Below are positions 14,038-23,500 of a stretch of 33,992 nt of DNA, in pieces. Below the pieces are notes generated by a model. The model was not told where the DNA came from, made no database searches, and worked only from the letters and a program-made list of their open reading frames with translations. Position 1 is the stretch's first letter. Every line of letters starts with the position of its first letter. Source of the DNA: Pseudobdellovibrio sp. (lineage in GTDB: Bacteria > Bdellovibrionota > Bdellovibrionia > Bdellovibrionales > Bdellovibrionaceae); NCBI GenBank assembly GCA_020696855.1, contig JAJFMT010000020.1, forward strand, positions 1 through 33,992. The letters run 5' to 3'. The position numbers and the translations under genes were made by a program.

Positions 14038-14988
14038 GTGAGTGAATTACATATTCCGGTTTTGTTGAATGAGGTTTTGGAAATGTTTTCACCATTTTCA
14101 GGACAGAAAAATCTTGTCTACTTCGACGGAACCTACGGGCGTGGCGGGCACTTCAAAGCCGTGGTCGAAAAATTTTCTCCGGTCAAAGCTTACGCCACCG
14201 ATCAAGACACGCGCGCGTATGATCAGGCCCTGCAAACCTGGTCCGATGAGATTAAAATCGGTAGGGTTGAAGTTCACCATAAAAATTTTCTGGAATTCGT
14301 TACCGAAAACAAGGCCGCTGAAAAAATTGATATGGCATTGCTGGATCTGGGCGTCAGCTCTCCCCAGCTGGATCAGGCTGACAGAGGTTTTAGTTTTAAC
14401 AAAGACGGCCCGCTGGACATGCGGATGAATCAGAAGCAGGAGCTGACGGCGGCCAAAATAATTAATGAATTCGAAGCGGAAGATCTGATTGAAATTTTCA
14501 AATCTTATGGCGAAGTTCAGAACCCGGCCCGTGTGGTCCGTGCGGTTGTTAATGACCGTGTTGCAAAGCCGTTTACGACAACTCTGCAACTGGCGCAGCT
14601 GATTGAACGGGTCGATGGCTGGAAGAAAAAAGGATTTCATCCGGCAACTCAGTATTTTATGGCGCTGAGACTGGTTGTTAACCGCGAACTCCAGGTTGTT
14701 GAAGAAGTTTTGCCGTTATTAATCGGGCAAATGCAGGACAAAGGTCGTATTGCCGTTATTACTTTTCACTCTCTGGAAGACCGACTTGTGAAAAACATTT
14801 TCAAAAATTCTAATGACGGTTTTCTCGTAAATAAAAAAGTTATTGTGCCCTCTGAAAATGAATGTAAAATGAATGTCAGGGCGCGCAGCGCCAAACTGAG
14901 GGTTTTTCAAAAAGGTGCAGAACCTGAAAAGCCTGACAAGTTTGCTTTACGACGGCAGCAACGTGATATGAACAGCGAAGTTGAATAA
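14038..14988 (+). CDS. rsmH: 16S rRNA (cytosine1402-N4)-methyltransferase RsmH
   Basis: RsmH (MraW) methylates N4 of C1402 in 16S rRNA using SAM. I set the start at the GTG at 14038. It has a GAGG ribosome site six bases upstream and gives 316 residues, close to E. coli's 313. It begins with the conserved ELHIPVLLNEVLEM. The longer frame from a TTG at 13987 would start inside the promoter. Family motifs include YFDGTYGRGGHF for SAM binding, DLGVSSPQLDQADRGFSF, GPLDMRMN, and GRIAVITFHSLEDRLVK near the end. It is the first gene of the division cluster here; the usual mraZ is not upstream. ftsL follows after 27 bases. Confidence 0.95.
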   Translation: MSELHIPVLLNEVLEMFSPFSGQKNLVYFDGTYGRGGHFKAVVEKFSPVKAYATDQDTRAYDQALQTWSDEIKIGRVEVHHKNFLEFVTENKAAEKIDMALLDLGVSSPQLDQADRGFSFNKDGPLDMRMNQKQELTAAKIINEFEAEDLIEIFKSYGEVQNPARVVRAVVNDRVAKPFTTTLQLAQLIERVDGWKKKGFHPATQYFMALRLVVNRELQVVEEVLPLLIGQMQDKGRIAVITFHSLEDRLVKNIFKNSNDGFLVNKKVIVPSENECKMNVRARSAKLRVFQKGAEPEKPDKFALRRQQRDMNSEVE

Positions 14989-15015
14989 GGATTATTCAGC
15001 TACATAGAGGTCAGG

Positions 15016-15321
15016 ATGAGCAGCAACGAGTTACGACAGTTAAAACCCTTCGTCAGTATTGTCTTTATTATTTCAACACTATTGGGAATCGTGTTCGTCA
15101 AAATGGAAGAACGCCGCATTTCTTATAATGTGCTTAAGCTCACTCACGAATACAGAAAAGTCATTGAAATCCAGAAGCAAAAAGAAATTCTTCTGGCAAA
15201 ATTAACACGGCCTCAGCTTTTAGAAAATGTTGCGACTCAGAAGCTGACGCTAAAGCGCGCCACTGCCGCTCAAATTATTCAGTTAAATCCGGTTGATGTT
15301 GCTGCGCGGGTGAATCGTTGA
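15016..15321 (+). CDS. ftsL: Cell division protein FtsL-like
   Basis: FtsL is a small bitopic protein that links FtsB/FtsQ with the septal synthase FtsWI. This protein has 101 residues: a short cytoplasmic N-terminus, one TM helix (about 13-30, FVSIVFIISTLLGIVFVK) and a periplasmic coiled coil (about 31-70) rich in Lys, Glu and Leu. The last part ends in NPVDVAARVNR. Sequence conservation in FtsL is low, so the call rests mainly on size, topology and position between rsmH and ftsI, which is the standard order. An AGAGGTCAGG ribosome region precedes the ATG. Its stop overlaps the ftsI start by four bases. Confidence 0.85.
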   Translation: MSSNELRQLKPFVSIVFIISTLLGIVFVKMEERRISYNVLKLTHEYRKVIEIQKQKEILLAKLTRPQLLENVATQKLTLKRATAAQIIQLNPVDVAARVNR

Positions 15322-17294
15322 AAACCAAAATTGTTACATTATTTATTTTCATTTGTTTTTTGTGGTCTCTTCTTATTTTCAGAGCGGGATACCTGCAATT
15401 TATACCTCATGATAAACTCAATACTTTGCAGGCGCGCCAGTTTCAGACGGTTGTAACTCTTCCTGCCCGCCGCGGGAACATCTATGATAAGAACGGTAAA
15501 GAGCTGGCGATGTCATCGCCTTCGTACTCTCTTTATGCCGATCCGAAAATTTTAAAAGACAAAAAGAAAGTCGCAAGCGAACTTGCAAAAATCACGGGCC
15601 TTTCAAACCGTGAGATCATGTTAAAAATCGCTGACGGCAACCGCCGCTTTGTTTGGCTGGACCGTTTGATCGATGCGACCGCCGCAGAAAAAATCCGTCA
15701 AATGAAAGTCAAAGGACTTGGCCTTGTTGAAGACTGGAAGCGCGTTTACCCGAATGACAGTTTGCTTGGATCCACTTTAGGATTCGTCGGAAAAGAAGGG
15801 CAGGCTCTTGAAGGTATCGAGCTTTATCACGATCAGAGTTTAAGAGGGCAGCAAAAGAAAGTTGTCACCAGAAGAGATGCGCGCGGGCGCCCGCTGGTAC
15901 AAGACGGCTTGCTGTTCACAGAGAACCCGCAGGGCAAAGAGATGCGCTTAACGATTGATTCTGAACTTCAGTATTTTGTTGAAGCAGAAATGATGAGAAC
16001 CATCCGTGAGCATGATGCTGACGGCGGCTGGGCGGTTGTTCTTGATGCCAAAACCTCTGCTATCAGAGCGATTGCCAGTTTGCCGACTTACGACCCGAAT
16101 AACCCGCAAAATGCCAGCTCGTTCGCGCGAAGAAACCGTGCCGTAACAGATACGTTTGAGCCGGGCAGCACGTTAAAAACCTTCGTCATTGCACAAGCCA
16201 TTGATGAAAAAAAAATAAAACCAAATACAAAAATTTTCTGTGAAAACGGAGCTTTCCGAATCGGTAAACGCGTGATCCATGAAGCGGAAGCCGATCATGC
16301 TCAAGGCACAATTACAGTGAGTGAAGTTCTTGCGCGGTCTTCAAACATTGGAACGGCGAAAATCGCTTTGCAAATGGGTGATGACAAATTAAAACGCGGA
16401 TTATTATCATTCGGCTTTGGCGACCGTTGCGGTGTTGACCTGCCAGGTGAAGCCAAGGGAATTACCGTCAGACTTCCGTGGTCAGATCACTTACTGGCAA
16501 ACGTTTCTTTCGGGCAAGGAATTACCGTTACACCATTGCAACTGGCAAACGCCTATGCAGCCATTGCGAATGGCGGTATGTTAAAGCGGCCTTACATTGT
16601 TGAAAGCATTACCGATGTTGAAACCGGCGAAGTTCAGATAACACAACCGCAAGATATCCGAAGAGTGATTTCCGAAGATACGGCGGCTAAAATGCGTTTG
16701 ATGTTGACCGGAGTTACGGGTGAAACCGGTACGGCGGTCGCAGCACGTGTGCCGGGTTACATCGTCGGAGGAAAAACCGGTACCGCGCAAAAAATTAAAA
16801 CCGTCGGTAAAGGTTATCAAAAAGGCGCCTATATCGGAAGTTTCTCAGGGTTCATCCCTGCAAATGATCCGCAGTTCGTAATTTTTGTGGGAATCGATTA
16901 TCCGAAAAAGAACGGTTACTACGGAACGCAGGTCGCAGCACCGCTGTTTTCAAAAATCGCGTCTTACGCCGTCAGAAAAAACGGTATCAATCCTGAGATT
17001 CTGGCCGAAAACGGGCGTGAAATTCAAAATGCTTCCGTTCAAGTGGCCCGTCAGGCAGATCCTCTTGCAGACAAAGCCATCAATATCGATGGCAATGGGG
17101 CAAAAACGGTCACAGCCGAACTGTCTCCGGTTGCTCCGTATTTGAAAACACTCACGATGAGAGAAGTTTTAAAAATCACAGGTCAGCAAAAAATTCAGGT
17201 TAAGTTCGTTGGCAATGGACGAGTGGAATCCACCTATCCCGAGCAGGGACAACAGCTCGACAACGACCGCAACATGACAATCATTCTTCGCTAA
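15318..17294 (+). CDS. ftsI: Septal peptidoglycan transpeptidase FtsI (PBP3) with C-terminal PASTA domain
   Basis: FtsI crosslinks septal peptidoglycan with FtsW during division. It starts with TTG, in a TTGA overlap with the ftsL stop. One TM helix lies at about 5-25. The dimerisation (pedestal) region follows, with LPARRGNIYDKNGKELA (about 48-64), which is conserved in class B PBPs. The transpeptidase domain (about 235-550) has SxxK at S284-K287 (FEPGSTLK), SxN at S341-S-N343 and KTG at 486-488. The final segment (about 605-658) reads YLKTLTMREVLKI...GRVESTYPEQGQQLDNDRNMTIILR, a PASTA domain. That domain is familiar from Gram-positive PBP2x and SpoVD and from some deltaproteobacterial FtsI. 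The length (658) exceeds E. coli's 588 because of it. Downstream murE and mraY are absent. Confidence 0.93.
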   Translation: MKTKIVTLFIFICFLWSLLIFRAGYLQFIPHDKLNTLQARQFQTVVTLPARRGNIYDKNGKELAMSSPSYSLYADPKILKDKKKVASELAKITGLSNREIMLKIADGNRRFVWLDRLIDATAAEKIRQMKVKGLGLVEDWKRVYPNDSLLGSTLGFVGKEGQALEGIELYHDQSLRGQQKKVVTRRDARGRPLVQDGLLFTENPQGKEMRLTIDSELQYFVEAEMMRTIREHDADGGWAVVLDAKTSAIRAIASLPTYDPNNPQNASSFARRNRAVTDTFEPGSTLKTFVIAQAIDEKKIKPNTKIFCENGAFRIGKRVIHEAEADHAQGTITVSEVLARSSNIGTAKIALQMGDDKLKRGLLSFGFGDRCGVDLPGEAKGITVRLPWSDHLLANVSFGQGITVTPLQLANAYAAIANGGMLKRPYIVESITDVETGEVQITQPQDIRRVISEDTAAKMRLMLTGVTGETGTAVAARVPGYIVGGKTGTAQKIKTVGKGYQKGAYIGSFSGFIPANDPQFVIFVGIDYPKKNGYYGTQVAAPLFSKIASYAVRKNGINPEILAENGREIQNASVQVARQADPLADKAINIDGNGAKTVTAELSPVAPYLKTLTMREVLKITGQQKIQVKFVGNGRVESTYPEQGQQLDNDRNMTIILR

Positions 17295-17332
17295 GTCTAC
17301 TTTTACAGACTAAAGTCAGTTACTTTTTTATA

Positions 17333-17346
17333 CCGACCTTTGTCGG
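17333..17346 (+). terminator. Weak hairpin after ftsI
   Basis: CCGAC and GTCGG form a 5-base stem around CTTT, 39 bases after the ftsI stop. No T run follows, so it is at best a poor terminator or pause site. A second small stem AGTCT/AGACT (17294-17311) overlaps the stop. The 136 bases between ftsI and the next start otherwise show no clear -35/-10 pair. Confidence 0.25.
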
Positions 17347-17430
17347 CACTTTGTAAGTACTTGATTGCCGTACCCTTATATATTTTCCACAATAAAGAAT
17401 AGTATAAATCCGGGGACGAGCAACATAGAG

Positions 17431-18162
17431 ATGGCAAAACGATTTTTTATTACTTTCATCACATTCAGTTCTCTGTTTTTATTTCACGCCAATGCTGACG
17501 AGATTTCAATTCCGACAGATGAACTTGCACGCGACAGTGTGTATCCCGTATTCGATTCTAAAGTCAGTGTAAGAAACAGAAATGTAAAAGACATTCAAAC
17601 TTTCGATGTGGGTATCTACGGCGGTCTCGCGATTACAGAGCCAGTGTACAATGCCACGAAAATCGGAATTGCAGTTAACTATCACTTTAATGAAGTTCAC
17701 TCGTTAGGTGTATTGTTCGCTCAGAATTCAGTTGGTCTTTCAAAAGATGCGCAAGGGTTAAAAGATGACTTTCATCTTGATTTCACCCGTGCGCCCTATC
17801 CCGTTTCAAGTATTCTTGCGGACTACAATTTCAAACTTTATTACGGAAAGTTAAGCGTAACCCGTAACGGCGTTATCAATACCTCGATATACATGTCAGG
17901 CGCAGCGGGAATCCTTCAGTACATTCATAAAAGTTATCCTGCAGTAGCTATCGGCGTCGGTGAGAGATTCTACATTACGAACAGCCTGGCATTTAAAGTT
18001 GATCTTCGCGTTTTTGCGAATCAGGCACCGATTCCATTTAAAGCAGGAGCTTTGCGCGACAGCAGTTCGCCAAGTCCTGACCCGGTACCAAGTTATGACA
18101 GTTTCAGTGAGCGTTTATCATTAACAACCAATCTTGAATTCGGATTGAATTACCTTTTTTAG
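17431..18162 (+). CDS. Outer-membrane beta-barrel, myxobacterial type (GltA/GltB position)
   Basis: This is predicted to be an outer-membrane barrel at the outer end of a trans-envelope machine. The start at 17431 gives a signal peptide (MAKRFFITFITFSSLFLFHANA). A TTG further upstream at 17365 would add 22 unlikely residues. The mature protein (about 220 residues) has the pattern of the outer-membrane barrel family common in myxobacteria (OMP_myx_plus as I recall it). That pattern is a short lead with RNRNVKDIQTFDVGIYGGLAI, then YNATKIGIAVNYHFNEVHSLGVLFAQN, and it ends in LEFGLNYLF with a terminal phenylalanine. A second barrel of the same style follows 11 bases later. In Myxococcus, GltA and GltB are such paired barrels; which one this is cannot be decided by eye. 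Confidence 0.78.
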   Translation: MAKRFFITFITFSSLFLFHANADEISIPTDELARDSVYPVFDSKVSVRNRNVKDIQTFDVGIYGGLAITEPVYNATKIGIAVNYHFNEVHSLGVLFAQNSVGLSKDAQGLKDDFHLDFTRAPYPVSSILADYNFKLYYGKLSVTRNGVINTSIYMSGAAGILQYIHKSYPAVAIGVGERFYITNSLAFKVDLRVFANQAPIPFKAGALRDSSSPSPDPVPSYDSFSERLSLTTNLEFGLNYLF

Positions 18163-18173
18163 GAGGCTGCGAA

Positions 18174-19028
18174 GTGAAAATTAAATTCGTTGTACTAGCA
18201 GCGTTCTTATGCGGAAGTTCAGCTTTTGCTCAGCAAAAGCAACTGCAAAACCAGGACGTCGTCGATATTGAAGAGCTGTATAAAACAAATGAAAACCAGG
18301 CACCGAAGCCGGCTCTTGAAAAGAAAGTCGATACACTTTCTGAAGAAGAAAAAAAGCAGCTTGAATCATTGAAGCAGGATGCGGACTATAAATCAGGTAC
18401 TATCAGCGTCTCTGAACTGGGTAAGCTTTCTCCGTTTAACGATATCTCGATGATTCAGCGTAAATACCTTCCGAAGACAGAGCGCTTTCAGATTTACACG
18501 GGCGCAGGTCTTTCAACAAACGCTCCGTGGTTTTTAAATGTCGGCGGCCGCATCAACTTCAGTTATAACTTCGCTGAAAAATTCGGTGTGGAGCTATCAG
18601 GATTATTCTTAACCAGCTCTGAAAAAGAAGCCGCCAAAGAAATCCGCGAAAACAACAGTCTTCAGCCTGAACGATTCATTTTAACGAAGTCGGGAGTGCT
18701 TTTAGACTTGGTTTGGTCCCCGATTTACGGAAAAGTGGCCACATTAGATCAGGATATCATCCCGTTTGATATGTACTTTGCTTTCGGTGGCGGAACTGCA
18801 GGAACAAATTCGACAGAAAAAACAGTTCCAGCCGGCCACATTGCCACAGGTCAGATCTTTGCTATTTCAAAAGGTGTGGCTTTCCGCTGGGATTATAGCT
18901 GGCTGATCTATCAGGCCACACCGGTACCTGATTCAATTACTTCTTCTGTTCCGATTAAAAATACTTACAATGATCTGATTTTCACTGCCGGTCTCAGCTT
19001 CTTCTTTCCGGAGGCAAAATACCGATGA
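18174..19028 (+). CDS. Second outer-membrane beta-barrel of the cluster (GltA/GltB position)
   Basis: This 284-residue protein starts with GTG at 18174, eight bases from a perfect AGGAGG ribosome site. A signal peptide (MKIKFVVLAAFLCGSSAFAQ) is followed by a charged, glutamine-rich linker (about 20-75). The barrel domain then begins with RKYLPKTERFQIYTGAGLSTNAPWFLNVGGRINFSYNF, the same myxobacterial barrel pattern as the preceding gene. The end has FTAGLSFFFPEAKYR. The extra 50-residue polar linker distinguishes it from its neighbour and could reach into the periplasm to contact the TPR proteins encoded next; that is inference. Its stop overlaps the next start (ATGA), so the two are tightly coupled. 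Confidence 0.78.
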   Translation: MKIKFVVLAAFLCGSSAFAQQKQLQNQDVVDIEELYKTNENQAPKPALEKKVDTLSEEEKKQLESLKQDADYKSGTISVSELGKLSPFNDISMIQRKYLPKTERFQIYTGAGLSTNAPWFLNVGGRINFSYNFAEKFGVELSGLFLTSSEKEAAKEIRENNSLQPERFILTKSGVLLDLVWSPIYGKVATLDQDIIPFDMYFAFGGGTAGTNSTEKTVPAGHIATGQIFAISKGVAFRWDYSWLIYQATPVPDSITSSVPIKNTYNDLIFTAGLSFFFPEAKYR

Positions 19029-20542
19029 AACACTTAATACTTGTTCTGTCATTTGTGTTATTTGCAGGCTCTCTAAAAGCGCAGGAAGATACTTCCGTTA
19101 AAGCGCAGGTCGATGTTGCCGTTGGTCTTATTAAGTCAGGCAAAAATTTGCAGGCGGCACAAAAACTTTTAGATATTATTAACCGTAATCAGGTTCCTTC
19201 TGCGCGCCCTCGCCTTAAATATCTTTTCGGGCTTGCGCTTTTAGAGCTGAACCTGAATCAAACTGCAGCGTTTCAGTTTGTTGATGTGGTTCGCTCGTCT
19301 GATATTAACTGGACAAAACCCGCACTAGAAAAACTGTTAATCGTCACAGATAAATTAGGTGATGAAACTCTGTTGAACTTTGCTTTGCAAAGAATTGAAA
19401 TTGACCAGATCCCCGCAGCCAACCGAGAGATGATTTATTACCATCTGGCAGAAACGAAACATAAATTGGGTAATCAAGCTGAAGCGATTACCTTTTACAG
19501 CCGTATTACTTCAAAAAGCCGTTATTATTACAACGCTCTTTATAATATGGGCTTAGCACAGGCAGAGCTGGGTAAAACTGACGAAGCTCTTCAAAGCTTT
19601 AAAAAGTTATTAAATAGCCGTTTGGGTTCAAGACCTAACGATACTAATAAAGTCAGCGCGGTGATGGCGATTGCCAGAACTTACTACCAGCAAAAGCAAT
19701 GGGCGAAGGCGATTGAGGTGTATTCAAAGATCCCTCGTGACCATCCACTTTGGCATTCGGCTCTTTTTGAGAAAACATGGGCGATGTTAAGAAGTGCAAG
19801 ATTTCGCTCGACCCTTAGTAATTTTCAGTCACTTCATTCGTCATACTATGATGATGCCTATTTGCCTGAAACTTTGCTCTTACGGGCGATTGTTTACCTT
19901 TACATTTGTCAGTATGACGAAATGGAAAAGGTATTGTCACTTTTCAATACGCAGTACGGGGGAGCCTTGAAAAAAATCAACGGCTTCCTTGAAAAAAACG
20001 ACATGAATGATTATTACAAGGAACTTTATACCGCTATTCAGCTGAAAGCCGGAGCTGAGGTAAAAGGTAAAACAGAGATTCCATACAACATACTTAAGTT
20101 TATCGCATCAGAAGGCGATGTGCGAAGAAGTTATGCTTACTTGAAAAAGATCATCGAAGAAAAAAATATGCTCGATGATGATGATACTTTAAGAAGGTCA
20201 GCAGTAGGTGAATACTCAAACCGCATTCTTACCAACCGAATCAGCAGTACAAAAGCCGTTTTAGGCAGCATGACTAAACGATATTTAACTGACATCAAGA
20301 ATGAGCTTAACGATTTGACAGAGCAGGCGGGCTTTATCCGGTACGAACTACTGAACGGACGCAAAGAATTGCTTAAAAGAAAGATCGAAGGCAAGAACGT
20401 GAAAGTTGAGCTGGCTAAAGATGAGAGCCAGGACCGTGAATTTTACATTCAAAACGGCTATGAATACTATCCTTTCCAGGGAGAGTACTGGCTTGATGAA
20501 ATTGGAAACTACCATTATTTAGGAAGGCAAAGCTGCGAGTAA
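19025..20542 (+). CDS. gltC: Periplasmic TPR protein, GltC-like
   Basis: This 505-residue exported protein has a signal peptide (MKHLILVLSFVLFAGSLKA) and at least four TPR-like helical repeats. Examples are IYYHLAETKHKLGNQAEAIT, ALYNMGLAQAELGKTDEALQ, VMAIARTYYQQKQWAKAIEV and ALFEKTWAMLRSARFRSTLS, covering about residues 140-290. The C-terminal half contains helical stretches and ends in YYPFQGEYWLDEIGNYHYLGRQSC, a compact aromatic tail. Its ATG overlaps the preceding barrel's stop. In Myxococcus gliding loci the TPR protein GltC is encoded directly after the barrels GltB and GltA, and the position here is the same. The Glt assignment is from domain plus order, so it is moderate. TPR proteins of this sort are thought to bridge inner- and outer-membrane parts of the machine. 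Confidence 0.72.
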   Translation: MKHLILVLSFVLFAGSLKAQEDTSVKAQVDVAVGLIKSGKNLQAAQKLLDIINRNQVPSARPRLKYLFGLALLELNLNQTAAFQFVDVVRSSDINWTKPALEKLLIVTDKLGDETLLNFALQRIEIDQIPAANREMIYYHLAETKHKLGNQAEAITFYSRITSKSRYYYNALYNMGLAQAELGKTDEALQSFKKLLNSRLGSRPNDTNKVSAVMAIARTYYQQKQWAKAIEVYSKIPRDHPLWHSALFEKTWAMLRSARFRSTLSNFQSLHSSYYDDAYLPETLLLRAIVYLYICQYDEMEKVLSLFNTQYGGALKKINGFLEKNDMNDYYKELYTAIQLKAGAEVKGKTEIPYNILKFIASEGDVRRSYAYLKKIIEEKNMLDDDDTLRRSAVGEYSNRILTNRISSTKAVLGSMTKRYLTDIKNELNDLTEQAGFIRYELLNGRKELLKRKIEGKNVKVELAKDESQDREFYIQNGYEYYPFQGEYWLDEIGNYHYLGRQSCE

Positions 20543-20545
20543 ATT

Positions 20546-23500
20546 ATGCATAAAAACATGAAATCAATAACCATATTTATTTTAGCGCATCTCTTAAGTA
20601 CATCAGCAATTGCTCAGCAGACGGCTCAGGCTCCTGATAAGAAAACCACTCTCGGTGACTTAATCAAAAAGGTAAAAGACGAGAGCCGGCAGCTGCAAAT
20701 TAATAAAACGCAAAAAAATTCTGTCGTCGTTCCTGACACAAAAGCCCTTTTCGAAGAGAAGAAAGACACGAATCTTGCTGCTGTTAAACCGCCGAAGCTT
20801 TCTGAAATTTATGAGTCTGACAATAAAGACAAAATTGAATACGAAAAAACTTTAAATCAGCAAATCAGTGAATTATACAAGCTGACACAAAAATTCAAAA
20901 ACAGTCAGAACCGCGGCGAACTGTGGCTGCGGTTAGCTGAGTTGTACGTTGAAAAAGCGAATATAGTCGATACCCGAAAGCAAAATGAATACGACAATAA
21001 ATTGCGTGATTTCCAGACCGGTAAAACACAAGTGAAGCCGGTTTTAGATATGGCTGAAGCCAGAGATTTCAATAAAAAGGCGATTCAGTTATACGAATGG
21101 TTTCTGCGCGACTTTCCTAAAGACACAAAGGTTCCGCAGGCTCTCTTCTTCTTAGGATACAACTATTTTGAATTAGGCGATGGTAATAAAGGAGCTTCTT
21201 ACTACCTGACATTAACTGACAAATATCCGACAAGTAGCTTCACCGGCGAAGCGCACTTTGCAATGGGTGAAAGCCTTTTCGAAGGTGAAAAATGGGTTAA
21301 CGCTTACAAAGAATACGCTTACTTGATTAAAGATCAAAAAAATTCCCTTCACACGGTGGCGTTATATAAGGCGGCGTGGTGTTTGTACCGCTTAGGTAAA
21401 ACAGAAGAAGGTATTAAATATTTAGATTACATTGTTAAAACCGGTCAAAGGAAGGCCCAACAGGTTAACAGCGGAGGCGGTAAGCGAATCAATACAGCCC
21501 GTCTTGAAGCTGAGTCCTTAAAAGACCTTGTCATCTTCCTTGCGGATGCGGGCGATCACAAACGTGTCATCAATTACTTCAGCAGCCTGGGAATCAAAAA
21601 TTTCAAAGATTATATTGAAAAATACGCTTACTTGCTTGCCGACAAAGGTAACCGAGAAGGCGCGAAAGATGTTTTCAAATATTTAATCGGGCTTGATCCG
21701 AACTCTAAAAAAGCATTCGAATACCAGTACCAGATCGTACAGAACTACTTCTTCGCGAAGAATTCTCCTGACTTCCGTTTAGAATTGTACCGATGGATTA
21801 TTTCTTACAATGCAAAATCTAACTGGTACAAAACAAACGAAACAGACCAGGCCTTCATCGAAAAATGTAATCAGTTAAGAGAATTAACTCTTAGAAACTA
21901 CGTTTTACAACAGCATCAGGCAGCTCAGAACTCGCGTGCGGAATTCTCTCGTCAAACAACAGAGCAAGGTTACCGTTTATACTTCCAGGAATTTTCTAAA
22001 TCGGCACAAGCAGCTGATATGCATTTCTACTACGGTGAATTGTTGTACGATATGCAAAAATTCGCAGAAGCGGCCAACGAATACGCGGCCGTTGTGGATA
22101 CAAATCCAAACAGCCAGTTTGCAGAAAAAGCTTCACAAAACTTACTGTTAGCGATCGAAAAAGTTTTACCTAAAGATGAAGAGCTGCAAAAGAAAGTCGG
22201 CAACTCAACTGACCCTGTTCCTCTTGACCCGATCAGCGAGAAATTCGTAAAAGCAGCTAAATGGAATCTTGAGAAATTCCCGAAATCTGCAAATGCCGGC
22301 GAAATCCGCTTCCGTGTCGCGCGCCTTTACTACTTAACCAACAACTTCAAAGAAGCTGAGCAGTATTTCAAAGAAGTGGTGGCGATGCACCCGAATACTA
22401 AGATTGCAGACTATTCGGCCAATTTGTTACTTGATATTTACAACTTAAGGAACGATTACAACGGTCTTGAGAAGATGGGTAATGAGCTTCTTAAAAACGA
22501 GTATATCGCGAATTCGAAAACGGGCGGAGATATTCGCCTGGTCCTTGAGAAATCAAGCTTTAAGCGCGGTCAGAATTTAGAATTAGAGAAAAAGTTTCTT
22601 GAGTCCGCTCAGCAGTTCCAGGGGTTTGCTATGGCTCATCCTAAATCAGAACTTGCGGGCATCGCATTCTTCAATGCCGGCGTAAACTTCGAAAGAGCGG
22701 CACGTAACAAAGACGCGATCATTAACTATAAAAAAGTAATTGCGTCGAACGACAAGTCGCTGGCGACCTTTAAACCAAAAGCCCGCAGACTGTTAGCGAA
22801 AATGTATCAGGATTCGGGAATGTTTGAAGAGGCCGGCAACTTATACAGCGAACTTGTAAGAGAATCTCCGAGAGACCCTCTGGCCATGAATTACCAGTAC
22901 AACTCAGCCCTCATGTTTGAAATGGCGGGTAAGAGTGCATTGGCCGTTCGCGAATACAATAAGTACAGAGAGAATAATCAAAACCAGGCTGAAAACGCTG
23001 CGGTTGTGTTTAAGATCGCTAACATCAAGCGCCTGGAAAATAAACTGGGCGAAGCTTACGATCAGTATGCCCTTTATGAACAGTATTCTGCGGCAAAACC
23101 TGAAAAGAAGGTTGAAGCCACTTACCGAATGTATGAAATCAACAGAAAGTTGCGTAAGCAGGTCGATTTGCCGACTGTGGAAGTTAAAATGCGTAACAAC
23201 ATTCAGCGTACGCCGGCTGAAAAGCGCGGAGTGGTTAACACTTACCTGGCTAAAGTAAAACTGGATCAGGCAAAAGAAACATTCAACAAGTTAAAATCAA
23301 TTCAAATCCCTTCGAATCCTGCAAAACAAAAAGCCGCGGTTGATCAGAAACTTGAAATCGTAAATGCTCTGAATAATCAGCTTGGTATCATCATTAAACT
23401 TGAATCTTCAGAAGAAATCGTCAGCTCGCTTGCGATTCTCGGCGAGGCTAATCAGCACATTGCAGACGCCTTCTTGTCGGTGCCGGTGCCGTCGAATCTG

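Noticed and set aside
14098..14640. 180-codon open frame on the minus strand inside rsmH
   Set aside because: rsmH is unmistakable on the plus strand, and the antisense product has no domain or ribosome site.
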